Assembly (NCBI RefSeq): GCF_034087045.1
Contig: NZ_CP139247.1
Location: 3,436,001-3,500,000, forward strand
Direction: 5' to 3'
From: Chitinophaga sancti
GTDB lineage: Bacteria > Bacteroidota > Bacteroidia > Chitinophagales > Chitinophagaceae
Length of the DNA: 64,000 bases
Under the pieces are notes generated by a model. It did not search any database. It saw only the letters and a program-made list of their open reading frames with translations, and was not told the origin of the DNA. Both the position numbers and the translations under genes were made by a program. Shown here one piece after another: positions 16,358 through 27,768 of this stretch (its first letter is position 1; each line of letters opens with the position of its first letter).

Positions 16358-19300
16358 ATGATCCATTTTTTTTCAAATAGTTTTAATACAATTTTTGGGG
16401 TTCAGAAAGCACAGGAGCTAACACCCTCGGATATTTCAAAGCTGTGCTGGCTGTTCGGGAATGCACAATTACACCAGGAAAAAGTACTGAAAGATTATTA
16501 TGTGGGGCCCCGTGCGGCTATGGTTACACCCTGGAGTACGAATGCGGTGGAAATCACCCAGAATATGGAAATTCAAGGGATCACACGTATTGAAACCTAC
16601 AGTAGGGTAGATCCTGACTTTAACGATTTTGACCCTATGCTGTTGCAGAAATATGCTGAATTGAACCAGGATATCTTCACCATCAGCATTGTACCAGAAC
16701 CAATTATCGAAATTGAGGATATTGCCGCCTATAACCGAAAGGAAGGCTTATCATTAAGTGAGGAAGAAGTTGATTATTTAAATAATCTGTCCCTGAAAAT
16801 GGGGCGTAAACTGACGGATTCTGAAGTATTTGGTTTTTCGCAGGTAAATTCTGAGCACTGCCGCCATAAAATATTTAACGGAAAATTTGTGATAGATGGG
16901 CAGGAACAACCATTATCCCTGTTTAAGCTTATTCGTAAAACATCCGAAACCAATCCAAACAGTATTGTATCTGCCTATAAGGACAATGTGGCTTTTGTAA
17001 AAGGCCCTATGGTGCAGCAATTTGCACCAAAACGTCCGGATGTGCCTGATTTCTATGAGGTTAAAGAATTCGAATCGGTTATTTCATTAAAAGCCGAAAC
17101 ACATAACTTCCCGACTACCGTAGAACCTTTTAACGGGGCAGCCACAGGTGCTGGCGGTGAGATCAGAGACAGGCTGGCAGGTGGTCAGGGATCTATTCCG
17201 TTGGCAGGAACAGCAGTGTACATGACGGCGCTTTCCCGTCTTACTACAGGCAGAGATTGGGAAAACCAGGTAGCGGAACGTAAATGGCTGTACCAGACCC
17301 CTGTTGATATCCTGATCAAGGCGTCAAACGGGGCATCTGATTTCGGAAATAAGTTCGGACAGCCCCTGATCACTGGTTCTCTGCTCACTTTTGAGCATGA
17401 AGAGCATGGGATGACCCTTGGCTACGATAAAGTGATAATGCAGGCAGGTGGTATTGGCTATGCCAAAGCGAGTCAGGCTACTAAACTGAAGCCATCCGTT
17501 CATGACAAGGTGGTGATCCTGGGTGGTGACAATTACCGTATTGGTATGGGCGGAGCTGCCGTTTCATCTGCAGATACAGGTGCATTTGATTCAGCAATAG
17601 AGTTAAATGCCGTACAGCGTTCTAACCCTGAAATGCAGAAGCGTGTAGCGAATGTAGTGCGTGGCCTGGTAGAAAGTGATCATAATACAATTATATCTAT
17701 ACACGACCATGGTGCGGGAGGACACCTGAACTGCCTGTCAGAACTGGTAGAAGAAACGGGTGGGCTGATTGACCTCGATAAACTGCCAGTAGGCGATCCG
17801 ACCCTCTCTGCCAGGGAAATTATTGGCAACGAATCACAGGAGCGTATGGGTATCGTGATCGGCCAGGAGAATATTGAAACCATGCAGCGTATTGCTGAAC
17901 GTGAACGTTCTCCTATGTATGTAGTAGGGGAGGTCACCGGCGACCATCGTTTTACATTTAAGTCTGCCACTACAGGGGCGAAGCCAATGGACCTGGACAT
18001 GGCTGACATGTTTGGCAGTTCTCCGAAAATATACATGCGGGATAAAACCATTACCCGCAGCTACCAGCCGGTAACCTACGATGTACAAAAATTACAGCAA
18101 TACCTGGAACAGGTGCTGCAACTGGAAGCTGTAGCCAGTAAAGACTGGTTAGTGAATAAAGTGGACCGTTGTGTGAGTGGCCGTGTAGCTAAACAGCAAT
18201 GTGCCGGCCCGCTACAGTTACCATTGAACAACTGTGGGGTAATGGCCCTGGATTTTCAGGGGCAGCACGGTATTGCTACTTCAATTGGGCATGCCCCGCT
18301 GTCAGCACTGATCAACCCAGCTGCAGGTAGCCGTAATGCGATTGCAGAAGCGTTGTCCAACATCGTTTGGGCACCTTTGAAGGATGGCATTACCAGTGTA
18401 TCATTATCGGCCAACTGGATGTGGCCATGTAAGAACGAAGGTGAAGATGCAAGATTATATGAAGCGGTAGAAGCGTGTTCCGACTTTGCTATCGCATTAG
18501 GCATCAACATCCCTACAGGGAAAGATTCATTATCCATGAAGCAGAAATACCCTGATAAGGAAGTGATTGCACCTGGCACTGTGATTATATCAGCAACGGG
18601 CCATTGCGATGACATTAAGGCTGTCGTGGAGCCTGTATTAAGAAAAAGTGGTGGCAGTATCTATTACATCAATCTTTCAGGAGATAAATATAAATTAGGA
18701 GGGTCCTCTTTTGCGCAGATCGTAAATAAGATTGGAGACCAGACACCTGATGTGGTGAATGCCGCTACTTTTAAGCAGGCATTCGACACCCTGCAACAGC
18801 TGATCAAAGCCGGAAGTATACAGGCAGGTCATGACATAGGCAGTGGTGGTTTGATTGTGACGCTGCTGGAGCTTTGCTTTGCAGATCGTGACCTGGGTGC
18901 CAATATTGACCTGAGCGGATTGGGAGAGGAGGATATTATTAAGATCTTATTTGCAGAGAATAATGGGGTGGTTTTCCAGGCAGACGCTTCGGTAGAAGCA
19001 TTACTTGAAAAAGCTGGCATTGCTTATCATAAGATAGGGGAAGTGACTGCAACAGCTGCATTAACGGTGAAGCATGCAACGGGCGACTGGAAATTTGACA
19101 TCAACCACCTGCGGGATGTATGGTCTACGACATCCTACCTGTTGGACCAAAAGCAATGTGGTACCGTAAAAGCAAAAGAGCGTTTTGAAAATTATAAGAA
19201 CCAGCCGCTGAAATTTACGTTCCCAGCTGGATTTACGGGAAAGAGACCTGTCATTGATGGTACAAAACCCCGTATCAAGGCCGCAGTATTGCGTGAAAAG

Positions 19301-20014
19301 GGGAGTAACTCTGAGAGGGAGATGGCGAATGCGATGTACATGGCTGGGTTTGATGTAAAGGATGTGCATATGACCGACCTTATATCAGGGCGTGAAACGC
19401 TGGAAGATATTCAGTTCTTAGGAGCTGTAGGTGGTTTCTCCAATTCTGATGTGTTGGGATCTGCAAAAGGTTGGGCGGGAGCATTCCTTTATAACCCGAA
19501 GGCAAAGGAGGCAATCGAAAAATTCTTTAGTCGTAAAGATACCCTTTCATTGGGCATCTGTAACGGTTGTCAGTTGTTTGTAGAACTGGGATTAATCAAC
19601 CTGGATCATGGAGAAAAGCCACGTATGTTGCATAATGACAGCCATAAACATGAGAGCATCTTTACATCGGTGACAATCCAGGAGAATAAATCGGTACTGT
19701 TGTCAAATCTTGTGGGTAGTACTTTAGGTGTGTGGGTTTCACATGGAGAGGGGAAATTTGACTTCCCATATGAAGAAGATAAATACAACATCGTCGGTAA
19801 ATATGGTTATGACGGTTATCCGGCTAATCCAAATGGATCTGGTTTTAACGCGGCTATGCTGTGTGATGTAACAGGCAGGCACCTGGTAATGATGCCGCAT
19901 ATAGAACGTTCCATATTTCAGTGGAACTGGGCGCATTATCCTGACGGACGTAAGGATGAAGTATCTCCTTGGTTGACAGCGTTTGTAAATGCAAGGGAAT
20001 GGCTGGAGAAGTAA
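16358..20014 (+). CDS. purL: Phosphoribosylformylglycinamidine synthase
   Basis: At 1218 residues this is the large single-chain FGAM synthase, as in proteobacteria, rather than the PurSLQ complex. It converts FGAR, glutamine and ATP to FGAM in step four of purine synthesis. Visible motifs include SQVNSEHCRHKIFNGKF, KAETHNFPT (glycinamide site), GATGAGGEIRDR, ISIHDHGAGGHLNC and a C-terminal glutaminase domain. In that domain the nucleophile is in LGICNGCQLF near residue 1066 and the His/Glu pair in MPHIERS near 1179. It stands alone with a terminator 30 bases after the stop. Confidence 0.97.
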   Translation: MIHFFSNSFNTIFGVQKAQELTPSDISKLCWLFGNAQLHQEKVLKDYYVGPRAAMVTPWSTNAVEITQNMEIQGITRIETYSRVDPDFNDFDPMLLQKYAELNQDIFTISIVPEPIIEIEDIAAYNRKEGLSLSEEEVDYLNNLSLKMGRKLTDSEVFGFSQVNSEHCRHKIFNGKFVIDGQEQPLSLFKLIRKTSETNPNSIVSAYKDNVAFVKGPMVQQFAPKRPDVPDFYEVKEFESVISLKAETHNFPTTVEPFNGAATGAGGEIRDRLAGGQGSIPLAGTAVYMTALSRLTTGRDWENQVAERKWLYQTPVDILIKASNGASDFGNKFGQPLITGSLLTFEHEEHGMTLGYDKVIMQAGGIGYAKASQATKLKPSVHDKVVILGGDNYRIGMGGAAVSSADTGAFDSAIELNAVQRSNPEMQKRVANVVRGLVESDHNTIISIHDHGAGGHLNCLSELVEETGGLIDLDKLPVGDPTLSAREIIGNESQERMGIVIGQENIETMQRIAERERSPMYVVGEVTGDHRFTFKSATTGAKPMDLDMADMFGSSPKIYMRDKTITRSYQPVTYDVQKLQQYLEQVLQLEAVASKDWLVNKVDRCVSGRVAKQQCAGPLQLPLNNCGVMALDFQGQHGIATSIGHAPLSALINPAAGSRNAIAEALSNIVWAPLKDGITSVSLSANWMWPCKNEGEDARLYEAVEACSDFAIALGINIPTGKDSLSMKQKYPDKEVIAPGTVIISATGHCDDIKAVVEPVLRKSGGSIYYINLSGDKYKLGGSSFAQIVNKIGDQTPDVVNAATFKQAFDTLQQLIKAGSIQAGHDIGSGGLIVTLLELCFADRDLGANIDLSGLGEEDIIKILFAENNGVVFQADASVEALLEKAGIAYHKIGEVTATAALTVKHATGDWKFDINHLRDVWSTTSYLLDQKQCGTVKAKERFENYKNQPLKFTFPAGFTGKRPVIDGTKPRIKAAVLREKGSNSEREMANAMYMAGFDVKDVHMTDLISGRETLEDIQFLGAVGGFSNSDVLGSAKGWAGAFLYNPKAKEAIEKFFSRKDTLSLGICNGCQLFVELGLINLDHGEKPRMLHNDSHKHESIFTSVTIQENKSVLLSNLVGSTLGVWVSHGEGKFDFPYEEDKYNIVGKYGYDGYPANPNGSGFNAAMLCDVTGRHLVMMPHIERSIFQWNWAHYPDGRKDEVSPWLTAFVNAREWLEK

Positions 20015-20042
20015 GTATCTGACTAAGTTTGTTTATTATAAG

Positions 20043-20076
20043 AAGAGGTCGTATCATTAATAAGATACGGCCTCTT
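20043..20076. terminator. Terminator between purL and the RNase HI gene
   Basis: AAGAGGTCGTATC pairs with GATACGGCCTCTT (13 bp, one G-U) and is followed by TTTT. Its sequence resembles the hairpin at 24138-24173. Confidence 0.8.
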
Positions 20077-20107
20077 TTAATTCGGGTAGCTTGATGGAGG
20101 TAGTCCA

Positions 20108-20581
20108 TTAAAAGCCTTTTCTGCGTAGCTCTTCTCTCATGATCTTTCTGACCAGTTTATCTGCATCAATATTATAATTGATATCAATACCCTGTTTTTG
20201 ATGCGCTTTTACCTTGGTAAATATCAATTGAATCTGTGCCCCCAGGATATAGAGTTCCTGTACCAAGTCAGCATTACGTATTAAAGTCCCCTTACTGGTG
20301 GTGAAGTTTGCATTGCTAAGTTTATATTGTCGCTCCATCAATCCTGTTACATACTGGCTATCAGAGTAAATGTACAGGTATTGGATGCCTTTAAAATTGT
20401 TTTGAGCATATTTTATACCTTCTATAACAGCGGATAATTCCATCCTGTTATGTGTAGTGTCTTGTACGCTGCCGGACAAAACCACTTTCTCCCCGTCAGT
20501 CAATATGATGGCAACCCATGCTCCCTGGCCACTTTGGGTGTGACAGCTTCCATCTGTATATATAGCCGCTCTATTGATCAT
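20108..20581 (-). CDS. rnhA: Ribonuclease HI
   Basis: Using the ATG at 20581, the protein has 157 residues and starts MINRAAIYTDGSC. It cleaves the RNA strand of RNA-DNA hybrids. The catalytic residues are present: D10 in YTDGS, E48 in NRMEL, D74 in YSDSQY, and the final acidic pair in YNIDADKLV near 139-141, with H127 in KAHQK. A longer frame to 20635 would add 18 residues not seen in the family. It converges on purL through a shared terminator. Confidence 0.9.
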   Translation of the reverse strand: MINRAAIYTDGSCHTQSGQGAWVAIILTDGEKVVLSGSVQDTTHNRMELSAVIEGIKYAQNNFKGIQYLYIYSDSQYVTGLMERQYKLSNANFTTSKGTLIRNADLVQELYILGAQIQLIFTKVKAHQKQGIDINYNIDADKLVRKIMREELRRKGF

Positions 20582-21123
20582 GTTTACAAAGGTAAGATGA
20601 ATTTCGTCGGTTGACATACAGGTTGTTATGTGCAAGCCAATGTTTGTGCATCAATATTTGATAAAATAGGGCGGGATCATACTAAGTTGGATATTGGGCG
20701 AAGATGAAAGGTGCGGGTATTGAAGTGGTTGTTTTTCGGGAAATATTTTCAGGGAATGTTTTGGTGAATGTTTCAGGGAATGTTTCGGTGAATGTTTTTT
20801 CGGGAAAGTTTTCAGGGAATGTTTTTTGGAAATGTTAGAAATTTAGGCAACCAGCGGATGATCTGGGAATGCTCCAATTAGAACTTATGAAAGAGGTTCG
20901 GTATCAACTAAAAATCACCATTCTATCGGAACAAGCCGATTGTGCAGACCGATCATTAAATCCTGAAATTTGGAACCCGAACTGCAAGGGATTTTGTAAA
21001 GTTAGCAGGTAGTTGGTATTTTTACAACTTCGGGGATTAAGTGCTTGTCAAAAGTAAAACACCAGATGCTACTATTGGGTCTGCATATACCGCACTTATT
21101 TAATTCCTTTTTAACTAAATCTT
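20582..21123. other. Intergenic region with short tandem repeats
   Basis: This 540-base gap contains the 12-bp degenerate repeat at 20731-20835 and otherwise no gene-like sequence. The right end should hold the promoter for the small secreted protein at 21124, but no clear -7 box is present. Confidence 0.45.
20731..20835. repeat. Degenerate 12-bp tandem repeat (TTTCAGGGAATG-like)
   Basis: Units at 20747, 20759, 20771, 20783 and 20810 read TTTCAGGGAATG, TTTTGGTGAATG, TTTCAGGGAATG, TTTCGGTGAATG and TTTCAGGGAATG, with slightly longer diverged units between and around them. The GGTGAATG core also occurs in the 36-bp repeat near 5.8 kb. Confidence 0.65.
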
Positions 21124-21489
21124 ATGAAAATGTACAAACTATTATGTGGATTTCTGCTGCTTTTCTGCCTGCAAACCAAAGCGCAATCTAAAGATTCATT
21201 GAATGTAAAGCTGGCTGACGCCAAACGTGAGATATTGGCGAATGTCGTTATTAACGACAACGCGAATAAGGCATTTGATGCGTTAACACAGAAAGCAACA
21301 GAGGCGTACCAGCACGATGGATCAAGTAAAAACCTGGCTAAGATCCTGGAACGCTACCGGACATTGTTAACAGAAATCAAAGGTGCACAGACACCTAAAG
21401 CCAACAATACCGAAGAGTTTGAAGTTAGCTACGAATCTATAAAGAAAGCGAAGTTGAAACTTTGTCCGCTTTATCCTTTTTGCGATTAA
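21124..21489 (+). CDS. Small secreted hypothetical protein
   Basis: The 121-residue product has a signal peptide (about 1-21, MKMYKLLCGFLLLFCLQTKAQ). The mature part is Lys/Glu/Ala-rich and mostly helical. The C-terminal piece KKAKLKLCPLYPFCD has two cysteines that could form a small disulfide loop. No family is recognised. It is monocistronic and followed by a strong hairpin at 21621. Confidence 0.6.
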   Translation: MKMYKLLCGFLLLFCLQTKAQSKDSLNVKLADAKREILANVVINDNANKAFDALTQKATEAYQHDGSSKNLAKILERYRTLLTEIKGAQTPKANNTEEFEVSYESIKKAKLKLCPLYPFCD

Positions 21490-21620
21490 GTGGAAATAGC
21501 TCCGATGTGCGTCGCCAATCAGTTCATACAATAGTGATGAAAAATAAATTGGTTTACTGACCATTGAGCGAACCAATATAGATTGGAAAATGAGAAGCTT
21601 ACAATAAAGTAAATAGCTAA

Positions 21621-21672
21621 AAAATGCAAAATCCGCTTTTAGAGCGGATTTTGCATTTTTTGTGCCTGGTAG
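21621..21672 (+). terminator. 17-bp perfect hairpin plus GTGCCTGGTAG tail (dispersed element)
   Basis: Arms 21621-21637 and 21643-21659 pair perfectly around TTTAG and end in a T-run, a very strong terminator. It is followed at once by GTGCCTGGTAG (21662-21672) and then GTTTTTGAACCAGG, a layout repeated near 57.5 and 61.4 kb. Confidence 0.75.
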
Positions 21673-21838
21673 GGTAAGTTTTTGAACCAGGCTATGAAAT
21701 CAAGGACCTGGTATTGTAGAAGATGTGTTTTATGGATAAGTTGATCGGATCACAGATTGTTTTCTACGAATTGTTTGCCAGGGAAAGATGGATATCTGAA
21801 TGCCGGCAACCTACCCATTCCTGACTTTTTTAAATTTA

Positions 21839-23251
21839 TCAGGTTGTTGCTATTTTTCGGAGCATGCCGCGGAATATGAAATAATGAAATGGGAGCATCA
21901 GGTACCAGTAAAAACGTCCGGTAAGCCCTACAGGTCTGAAAGTGGCTTCCTGGCGAATTATTCCTGCATCGGAGACACTAAATTCTAACCATGCTTCACC
22001 TGGTAATTTCATTTCTGCATATAGCAATAACCTGTTTCGGGTATGATCCGCATACAGCACCCTCCAAAAATCAAGACTATCTCCTATTGCCAGACGTGTT
22101 GCATGTTTTCTTCCACGTTTAAGTCCGACGCCGCCAAATAATTTATCTATAAACCCTCTGATTTCCCAAAGCCAATCTGCGTAGTACCATCCAACGTTTC
22201 CTCCTATAGAAAAAATTTTATCAATTGAACTTTGGATGTTTTCAGCTTTGAGGTATCGGCAATCTTTAAAACAACCATATTGAGGCACCTGGATATGATA
22301 TGGCAGGCTATGAAGATTGTTGCCAGAGCTGAGGGCATCTTTCCAGGTAGATAATACCATATCCTGTTCTATTTTATCAAAGGCCATCCTGATAGCCATG
22401 CGGTAGTTGATAAGGGAGATTCCTAATGTTTCTGCCAGGTTATTGGGGCGTGCAACAGTTTCTACCTTCATACTATCGACAAGGTTTCTGGCAAGCATGT
22501 AGGAGGTAGACGTTACGAAATATAGCCAATAAGACGAAAGTCTTGGTGTCATTACGGGCACTGTTAAGATGTATCTTTTCAATCCTCTTTCTTCAGCAAA
22601 GATCTGGAGCATTTCTTTATATGTTAACTTATCCGCACCATACAAGTCGTAAGTTTTTCCGAAAGTTTCTTCTTTCAGGAGTACACCTGTCAGGAATTCA
22701 ATTACGTTTCGGATGGCAATGGGTTGTGTATGTATATTGAGCCATGCAGGAGCGATCATAACGGGTAGTTTTTCTGTCAGGTCGCGGATTATTTCAAAGG
22801 ATGCACTTCCTGAGCCAACTACAATTCCAGCGCGTAATACTGTAATGCTTGCCTTGCAATCTGCGAGTATTTCTTCCACCTGCTTTCTGGAATGCAGGTG
22901 TGTGGAAAGGTTATCTGCATTTACAATTCCGCCGAGGTAGATGATTTGTCTGGCGGAAGTGTAATTCATAGCGGATACAAAATTCATTGCAGAGCGTTTT
23001 TCCATTTCAGTAAAATCCCCTTTTTTACTCATGGAATGTACCAGGTAATATGCAGCGTCTATATCACGAGGGATCAACCCGGGGGATATGGGTTTCAGCA
23101 GGTCTGCTTCAATAATATGCGGTGTATATAATTCCTGGTTTACCCTGTTGCGATCTCTTACCAGGCAGTACACTTCATGACCTTGCTCAAGGAGTACGGA
23201 GAGTAATCTTTTGCCAATATAACCTGTGCTACCGGTTAGTAAAATTTTCAT
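21839..23251 (-). CDS. NAD(P)-binding SDR protein with DUF2867 C-terminal domain
   Basis: This 470-residue protein has an atypical/extended SDR N-terminal domain (1 to about 290) with TGSTGYIG at 6-13 and YYLVHSM where the active-site segment lies. Its C-terminal DUF2867 domain (about 325-470) contains GGNVGWYYADWLW and ends RFYWYLMLPFHYFIF. Such fusions are found in many bacteria and are annotated as nucleoside-diphosphate-sugar epimerase-like; the reaction is unknown. It has no obvious partner gene. A small response regulator is divergent from it. Confidence 0.85.
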   Translation of the reverse strand: MKILLTGSTGYIGKRLLSVLLEQGHEVYCLVRDRNRVNQELYTPHIIEADLLKPISPGLIPRDIDAAYYLVHSMSKKGDFTEMEKRSAMNFVSAMNYTSARQIIYLGGIVNADNLSTHLHSRKQVEEILADCKASITVLRAGIVVGSGSASFEIIRDLTEKLPVMIAPAWLNIHTQPIAIRNVIEFLTGVLLKEETFGKTYDLYGADKLTYKEMLQIFAEERGLKRYILTVPVMTPRLSSYWLYFVTSTSYMLARNLVDSMKVETVARPNNLAETLGISLINYRMAIRMAFDKIEQDMVLSTWKDALSSGNNLHSLPYHIQVPQYGCFKDCRYLKAENIQSSIDKIFSIGGNVGWYYADWLWEIRGFIDKLFGGVGLKRGRKHATRLAIGDSLDFWRVLYADHTRNRLLLYAEMKLPGEAWLEFSVSDAGIIRQEATFRPVGLTGRFYWYLMLPFHYFIFRGMLRKIATT

Positions 23252-23521
23252 AAATAATATCTATTGTCAGTATTAATCTTAATACAGCATATAGGGAGCT
23301 TCTTTGCAGATAATAAATAGGAGGTCAGGAGGAAAAGGACTGCATCTATTGACAGTTTTAAAAGAGTATATAAGTAAATATACTGGAAATTTGTTGTTTA
23401 ATGAATGATTCGGTAAATAAACATGATAGCGGTTTTGATATTTTATTATGTACCGATAAGTCACAAGATATATATGGTCTATTGTGCTTGATATTCACAT
23501 TGGCTGTTTCATAGGTTTATT

Positions 23522-23956
23522 ATGTTTTTGTTTAATTTACTAATGTGCTATATAAACAAATTGTCGAACCTTACTCAGGCTGTAAAAAGAAGTCTGCTTG
23601 CTGATGATGATCTGGACGATAATGTTGTTTTCATGGATGTTGTTAATGAGATTGACAATCAAATAAATGTTAGCATAGTAAATGATGGGGAGGAGCTGAT
23701 CCGAACGATAGTGGAAAATGCTCCTAACATATTATTTTTGGATGTGTTTTTACCATTTAAAGATGGTAGGTCTTGTTTACGGGAGATCCGCGCAATGTCG
23801 GAGTTAAAAGGGCTTCCGATAATTATGTTTAGTGCATTACAAAGCGATGAGGTGATTGAAAGTTTTTACAGGGATGGGGCCAATGCTTACCTTGTAAAAC
23901 CGGATACTGTCAGGGAATTAAGTTTCATTGGAACAATTACTGAATATTTTGCCTAA
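23522..23956 (+). CDS. Single-domain response regulator
   Basis: The 144-residue frame holds one receiver domain: acidic pocket D28/D29 (LADDD), phosphoacceptor D74 (LFLDVF), S104 and K126 (YLVKP). There is no output domain, so it would act as a CheY/Spo0F-like relay. No histidine kinase is adjacent. The first 20 residues (MFLFNLLMCYINK) are not typical of receivers and the true start is unclear; an ATG also occurs at 23543. The loop after D74 (LPFKDGR) is normal for Bacteroidota receivers. Confidence 0.8.
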   Translation: MFLFNLLMCYINKLSNLTQAVKRSLLADDDLDDNVVFMDVVNEIDNQINVSIVNDGEELIRTIVENAPNILFLDVFLPFKDGRSCLREIRAMSELKGLPIIMFSALQSDEVIESFYRDGANAYLVKPDTVRELSFIGTITEYFA

Positions 23957-24360
23957 TAATTTAGGGTGAATCTTTCAGATAGATGGCAGGTGATTATCGG
24001 ATACCGAATCAACCACGAACAGCCTGATGCCTATAATCTCCCAGGTTTTTAACTTAATCACTTCGACGTTTAGAACTAAAAGTAATATTTAGAGATAACA
24101 AGCAGGCCCGGCAAAGATCTGGCAGACCTAATACTAGAACGAGGCCGTATCAGGAGTAAGATGCGGCCTCGTTGTATTTGGGTACCTAATGGAGATAAGT
24201 AGTCCTTTATGTAATTCTGAAGAGGTTTATTTATTTTGGATACATCCATTTTCGCCAAGTACCCGGTAACGGCAGGTTTTTGAGCCAAATGCTATTGATC
24301 ACTAGCCGGTTATATCACTTATTTACAATAATGTAATTTTTGCGTCTTGTTGAAATGGCA
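23957..24360. other. Intergenic region with a hairpin element
   Basis: It contains the hairpin at 24138-24173 and, at 24252-24300, a diverged copy of the GTGCCTGGTAG...GAACCAAATG tail seen elsewhere in the window. No gene is visible. Confidence 0.5.
24138..24173. terminator. Hairpin AACGAGGCCGTATC / GATGCGGCCTCGTT
   Basis: A 14-bp stem with one mismatch around AGGAGTAA. The flanking sequence, including GGGTA..TAATGGAG and GTAGTCC, resembles that after the purL terminator, pointing to a dispersed repeat. Confidence 0.6.
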
Positions 24361-26295
<1,935 letters not shown>

Positions 26296-26454
26296 TTAAA
26301 CAGTTTAATACTACGTTCATACAGACGTGCGTAAACAGTGGCGGGTGGAATTTATTTTTACCAAACAATAGTAAGGTATTTTCCGAAGAAATCAGTGCTG
26401 TTTTGAAAGATTGAAGTCAATGGAAGGATATGATGTTATCAACTGCGGAGATAC

Positions 26455-26835
26455 TCATTCCTTATCATTTAACGATGTTTTTTCGTGTGATCTCAGTATC
26501 AGGTTTCTCAGCCGGTCTTCATTTTCATCACCCCAATGGCCTAAAGCGGAGATGATGGGAATTAAAGTCTTCCCAAAATCGGTAAGATAGTATTCAACCT
26601 TGGGAGGTACTACCGGGTGTATTATTTTTGAAACAAGTTCATGTTGCTCAAGCTCGTTCAACTGCATATTTAAGACTCTCCGGGAAGCATCCGGAATTTT
26701 CCGTTGGAGTTCACTTGGCCGCCGGTGCCCTTCGTTGATAAACCATAATAACCTTATCTTCCACTTTCCATACAAGACCTCCGCAATTAGATCGAGTCCG
26801 CAATTCAGGTTCGGTAAAATTTTTCTTTCATACAT
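26455..26835 (-). CDS. HxlR-family transcriptional regulator
   Basis: This 126-residue protein is a MarR-like winged helix of the HxlR type: LIAEVLYGKWKIRLLWFINEGHRRPSELQRKIPDASRRVLNMQLNELEQHELV, then PPKVEYYLTDFGKTLIPII. A Cys near position 10 (NLNCGLDL) fits the redox-sensing Cys of YodB/HypR-type members. It is divergent from the SDR gene at 26955, which it probably controls. I used the ATG at 26835, since the upstream extension overlaps the operator region. Confidence 0.88.
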   Translation of the reverse strand: MYERKILPNLNCGLDLIAEVLYGKWKIRLLWFINEGHRRPSELQRKIPDASRRVLNMQLNELEQHELVSKIIHPVVPPKVEYYLTDFGKTLIPIISALGHWGDENEDRLRNLILRSHEKTSLNDKE

Positions 26836-26869
26836 AATAACAAAAATAACTGATGTTCCGCATTCATAC

Positions 26870-26887
26870 AGGGATAAATTTATCCCT
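26870..26887. promoter_or_regulatory. Perfect 18-bp palindrome AGGGATAAATTTATCCCT
   Basis: It is fully self-complementary and located in the divergent HxlR/SDR intergenic region, so a strong candidate for a regulator-binding site, probably HxlR itself. Confidence 0.5.
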
Positions 26888-26928
26888 ATATGAATTCTAT
26901 TTCCGTACTTGTTTATAGTGATACGATG

Positions 26929-26942
26929 GTACAATTTTGTAC
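26929..26942. promoter_or_regulatory. GTACAA-TT-TTGTAC palindrome before the SDR gene
   Basis: TAC...GTA half-sites are typical of HxlR/YodB-type operators, and the site ends 12 bases before the SDR ATG. Confidence 0.45.
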
Positions 26943-26954
26943 AAATGTTAAGAT

Positions 26955-27749
26955 ATGCAAAACGGATTCCATTTCAATAACGAATTATCAGGTAAGATCG
27001 CATTGGTAACAGGTGGCACAAAAGGGGCGGGGAAAGCCATCGCTGAAAGATTGCTAAATGCGGGTGCTAAAGTAATTACTACAGCAAGAAAAGCCCCGGA
27101 AGAGCCGAATGTGCAAATTCATTTTATTGCAGCAGATCTCAGTAAATCCGAAGGAGCAAAGAAAGTGACAGAGGAGGTTTTGTCAACATATGGCAGGCTT
27201 GACATACTTGTAAACAATCTTGGTGGCGCTGAAACCCCTGGTGGTGGATTTGCGGTGTTGAGCGATGAAGATTGGGAACATACGCTTCAAACGAATTTGC
27301 TGGCGCCAGTGCGTTTAGACAGGGCATTTTTACCACAAATGCTGGCACAGAAAAGCGGCGTAATTATCCATATTGCATCCATCCAGGGGAAATTACCTTT
27401 GTTCGATTCCACCTTACCTTATGCGGCGGCAAAAGCAGGGCTCATCAATTACAGCAAAGGGTTGTCGAAAGAAGTATCTCCCAAAGGCATACGGGTGTTG
27501 ACCGTATCACCAGGTTGGATCATGACCACAGCTGCCACCCGCATGGTAGAACGGATAGCAGAAAGCTCAAACACCACTATGCAGCAAGCCACGCAAAGCA
27601 TTATGGACGCGTTAGGAGGAATACCTTACGGCAGACCGGCACAGCCTGAGGAAGTGGCCGAGTTGGTTGGCTTTTTGGTTTCATCCAGGGCGAATTATCT
27701 AACCGGAACAGAATTCATCATTGACGGAGGAACAATCCCTACGATTTAA
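26955..27749 (+). CDS. Short-chain dehydrogenase/reductase
   Basis: This 264-residue classical SDR has TGGTKGAG at 19-26 for the cofactor, NNLGG at 87-91 and the catalytic triad S142, Y156 and K160 (YAAAK). It ends with the usual SPGWI and TEFIIDGG motifs. It is an NAD(P)-dependent alcohol/carbonyl oxidoreductase of unknown substrate. The gene is divergent from the HxlR regulator and followed 19 bases later by a SnoaL-like gene, so the three form a stress or detoxification module. Confidence 0.93.
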   Translation: MQNGFHFNNELSGKIALVTGGTKGAGKAIAERLLNAGAKVITTARKAPEEPNVQIHFIAADLSKSEGAKKVTEEVLSTYGRLDILVNNLGGAETPGGGFAVLSDEDWEHTLQTNLLAPVRLDRAFLPQMLAQKSGVIIHIASIQGKLPLFDSTLPYAAAKAGLINYSKGLSKEVSPKGIRVLTVSPGWIMTTAATRMVERIAESSNTTMQQATQSIMDALGGIPYGRPAQPEEVAELVGFLVSSRANYLTGTEFIIDGGTIPTI

Positions 27750-27768
27750 TAATTATCATATTGATACA

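Noticed and set aside
21662..21700. tRNA gene 3' end after the hairpin (GTGCCTGGTAG ... GAACCAGG)
   Set aside because: The tail resembles a reversed tRNA acceptor/T-arm region, but no cloverleaf can be built from flanking bases; kept only as a hypothesis in the dispersed-element finding.
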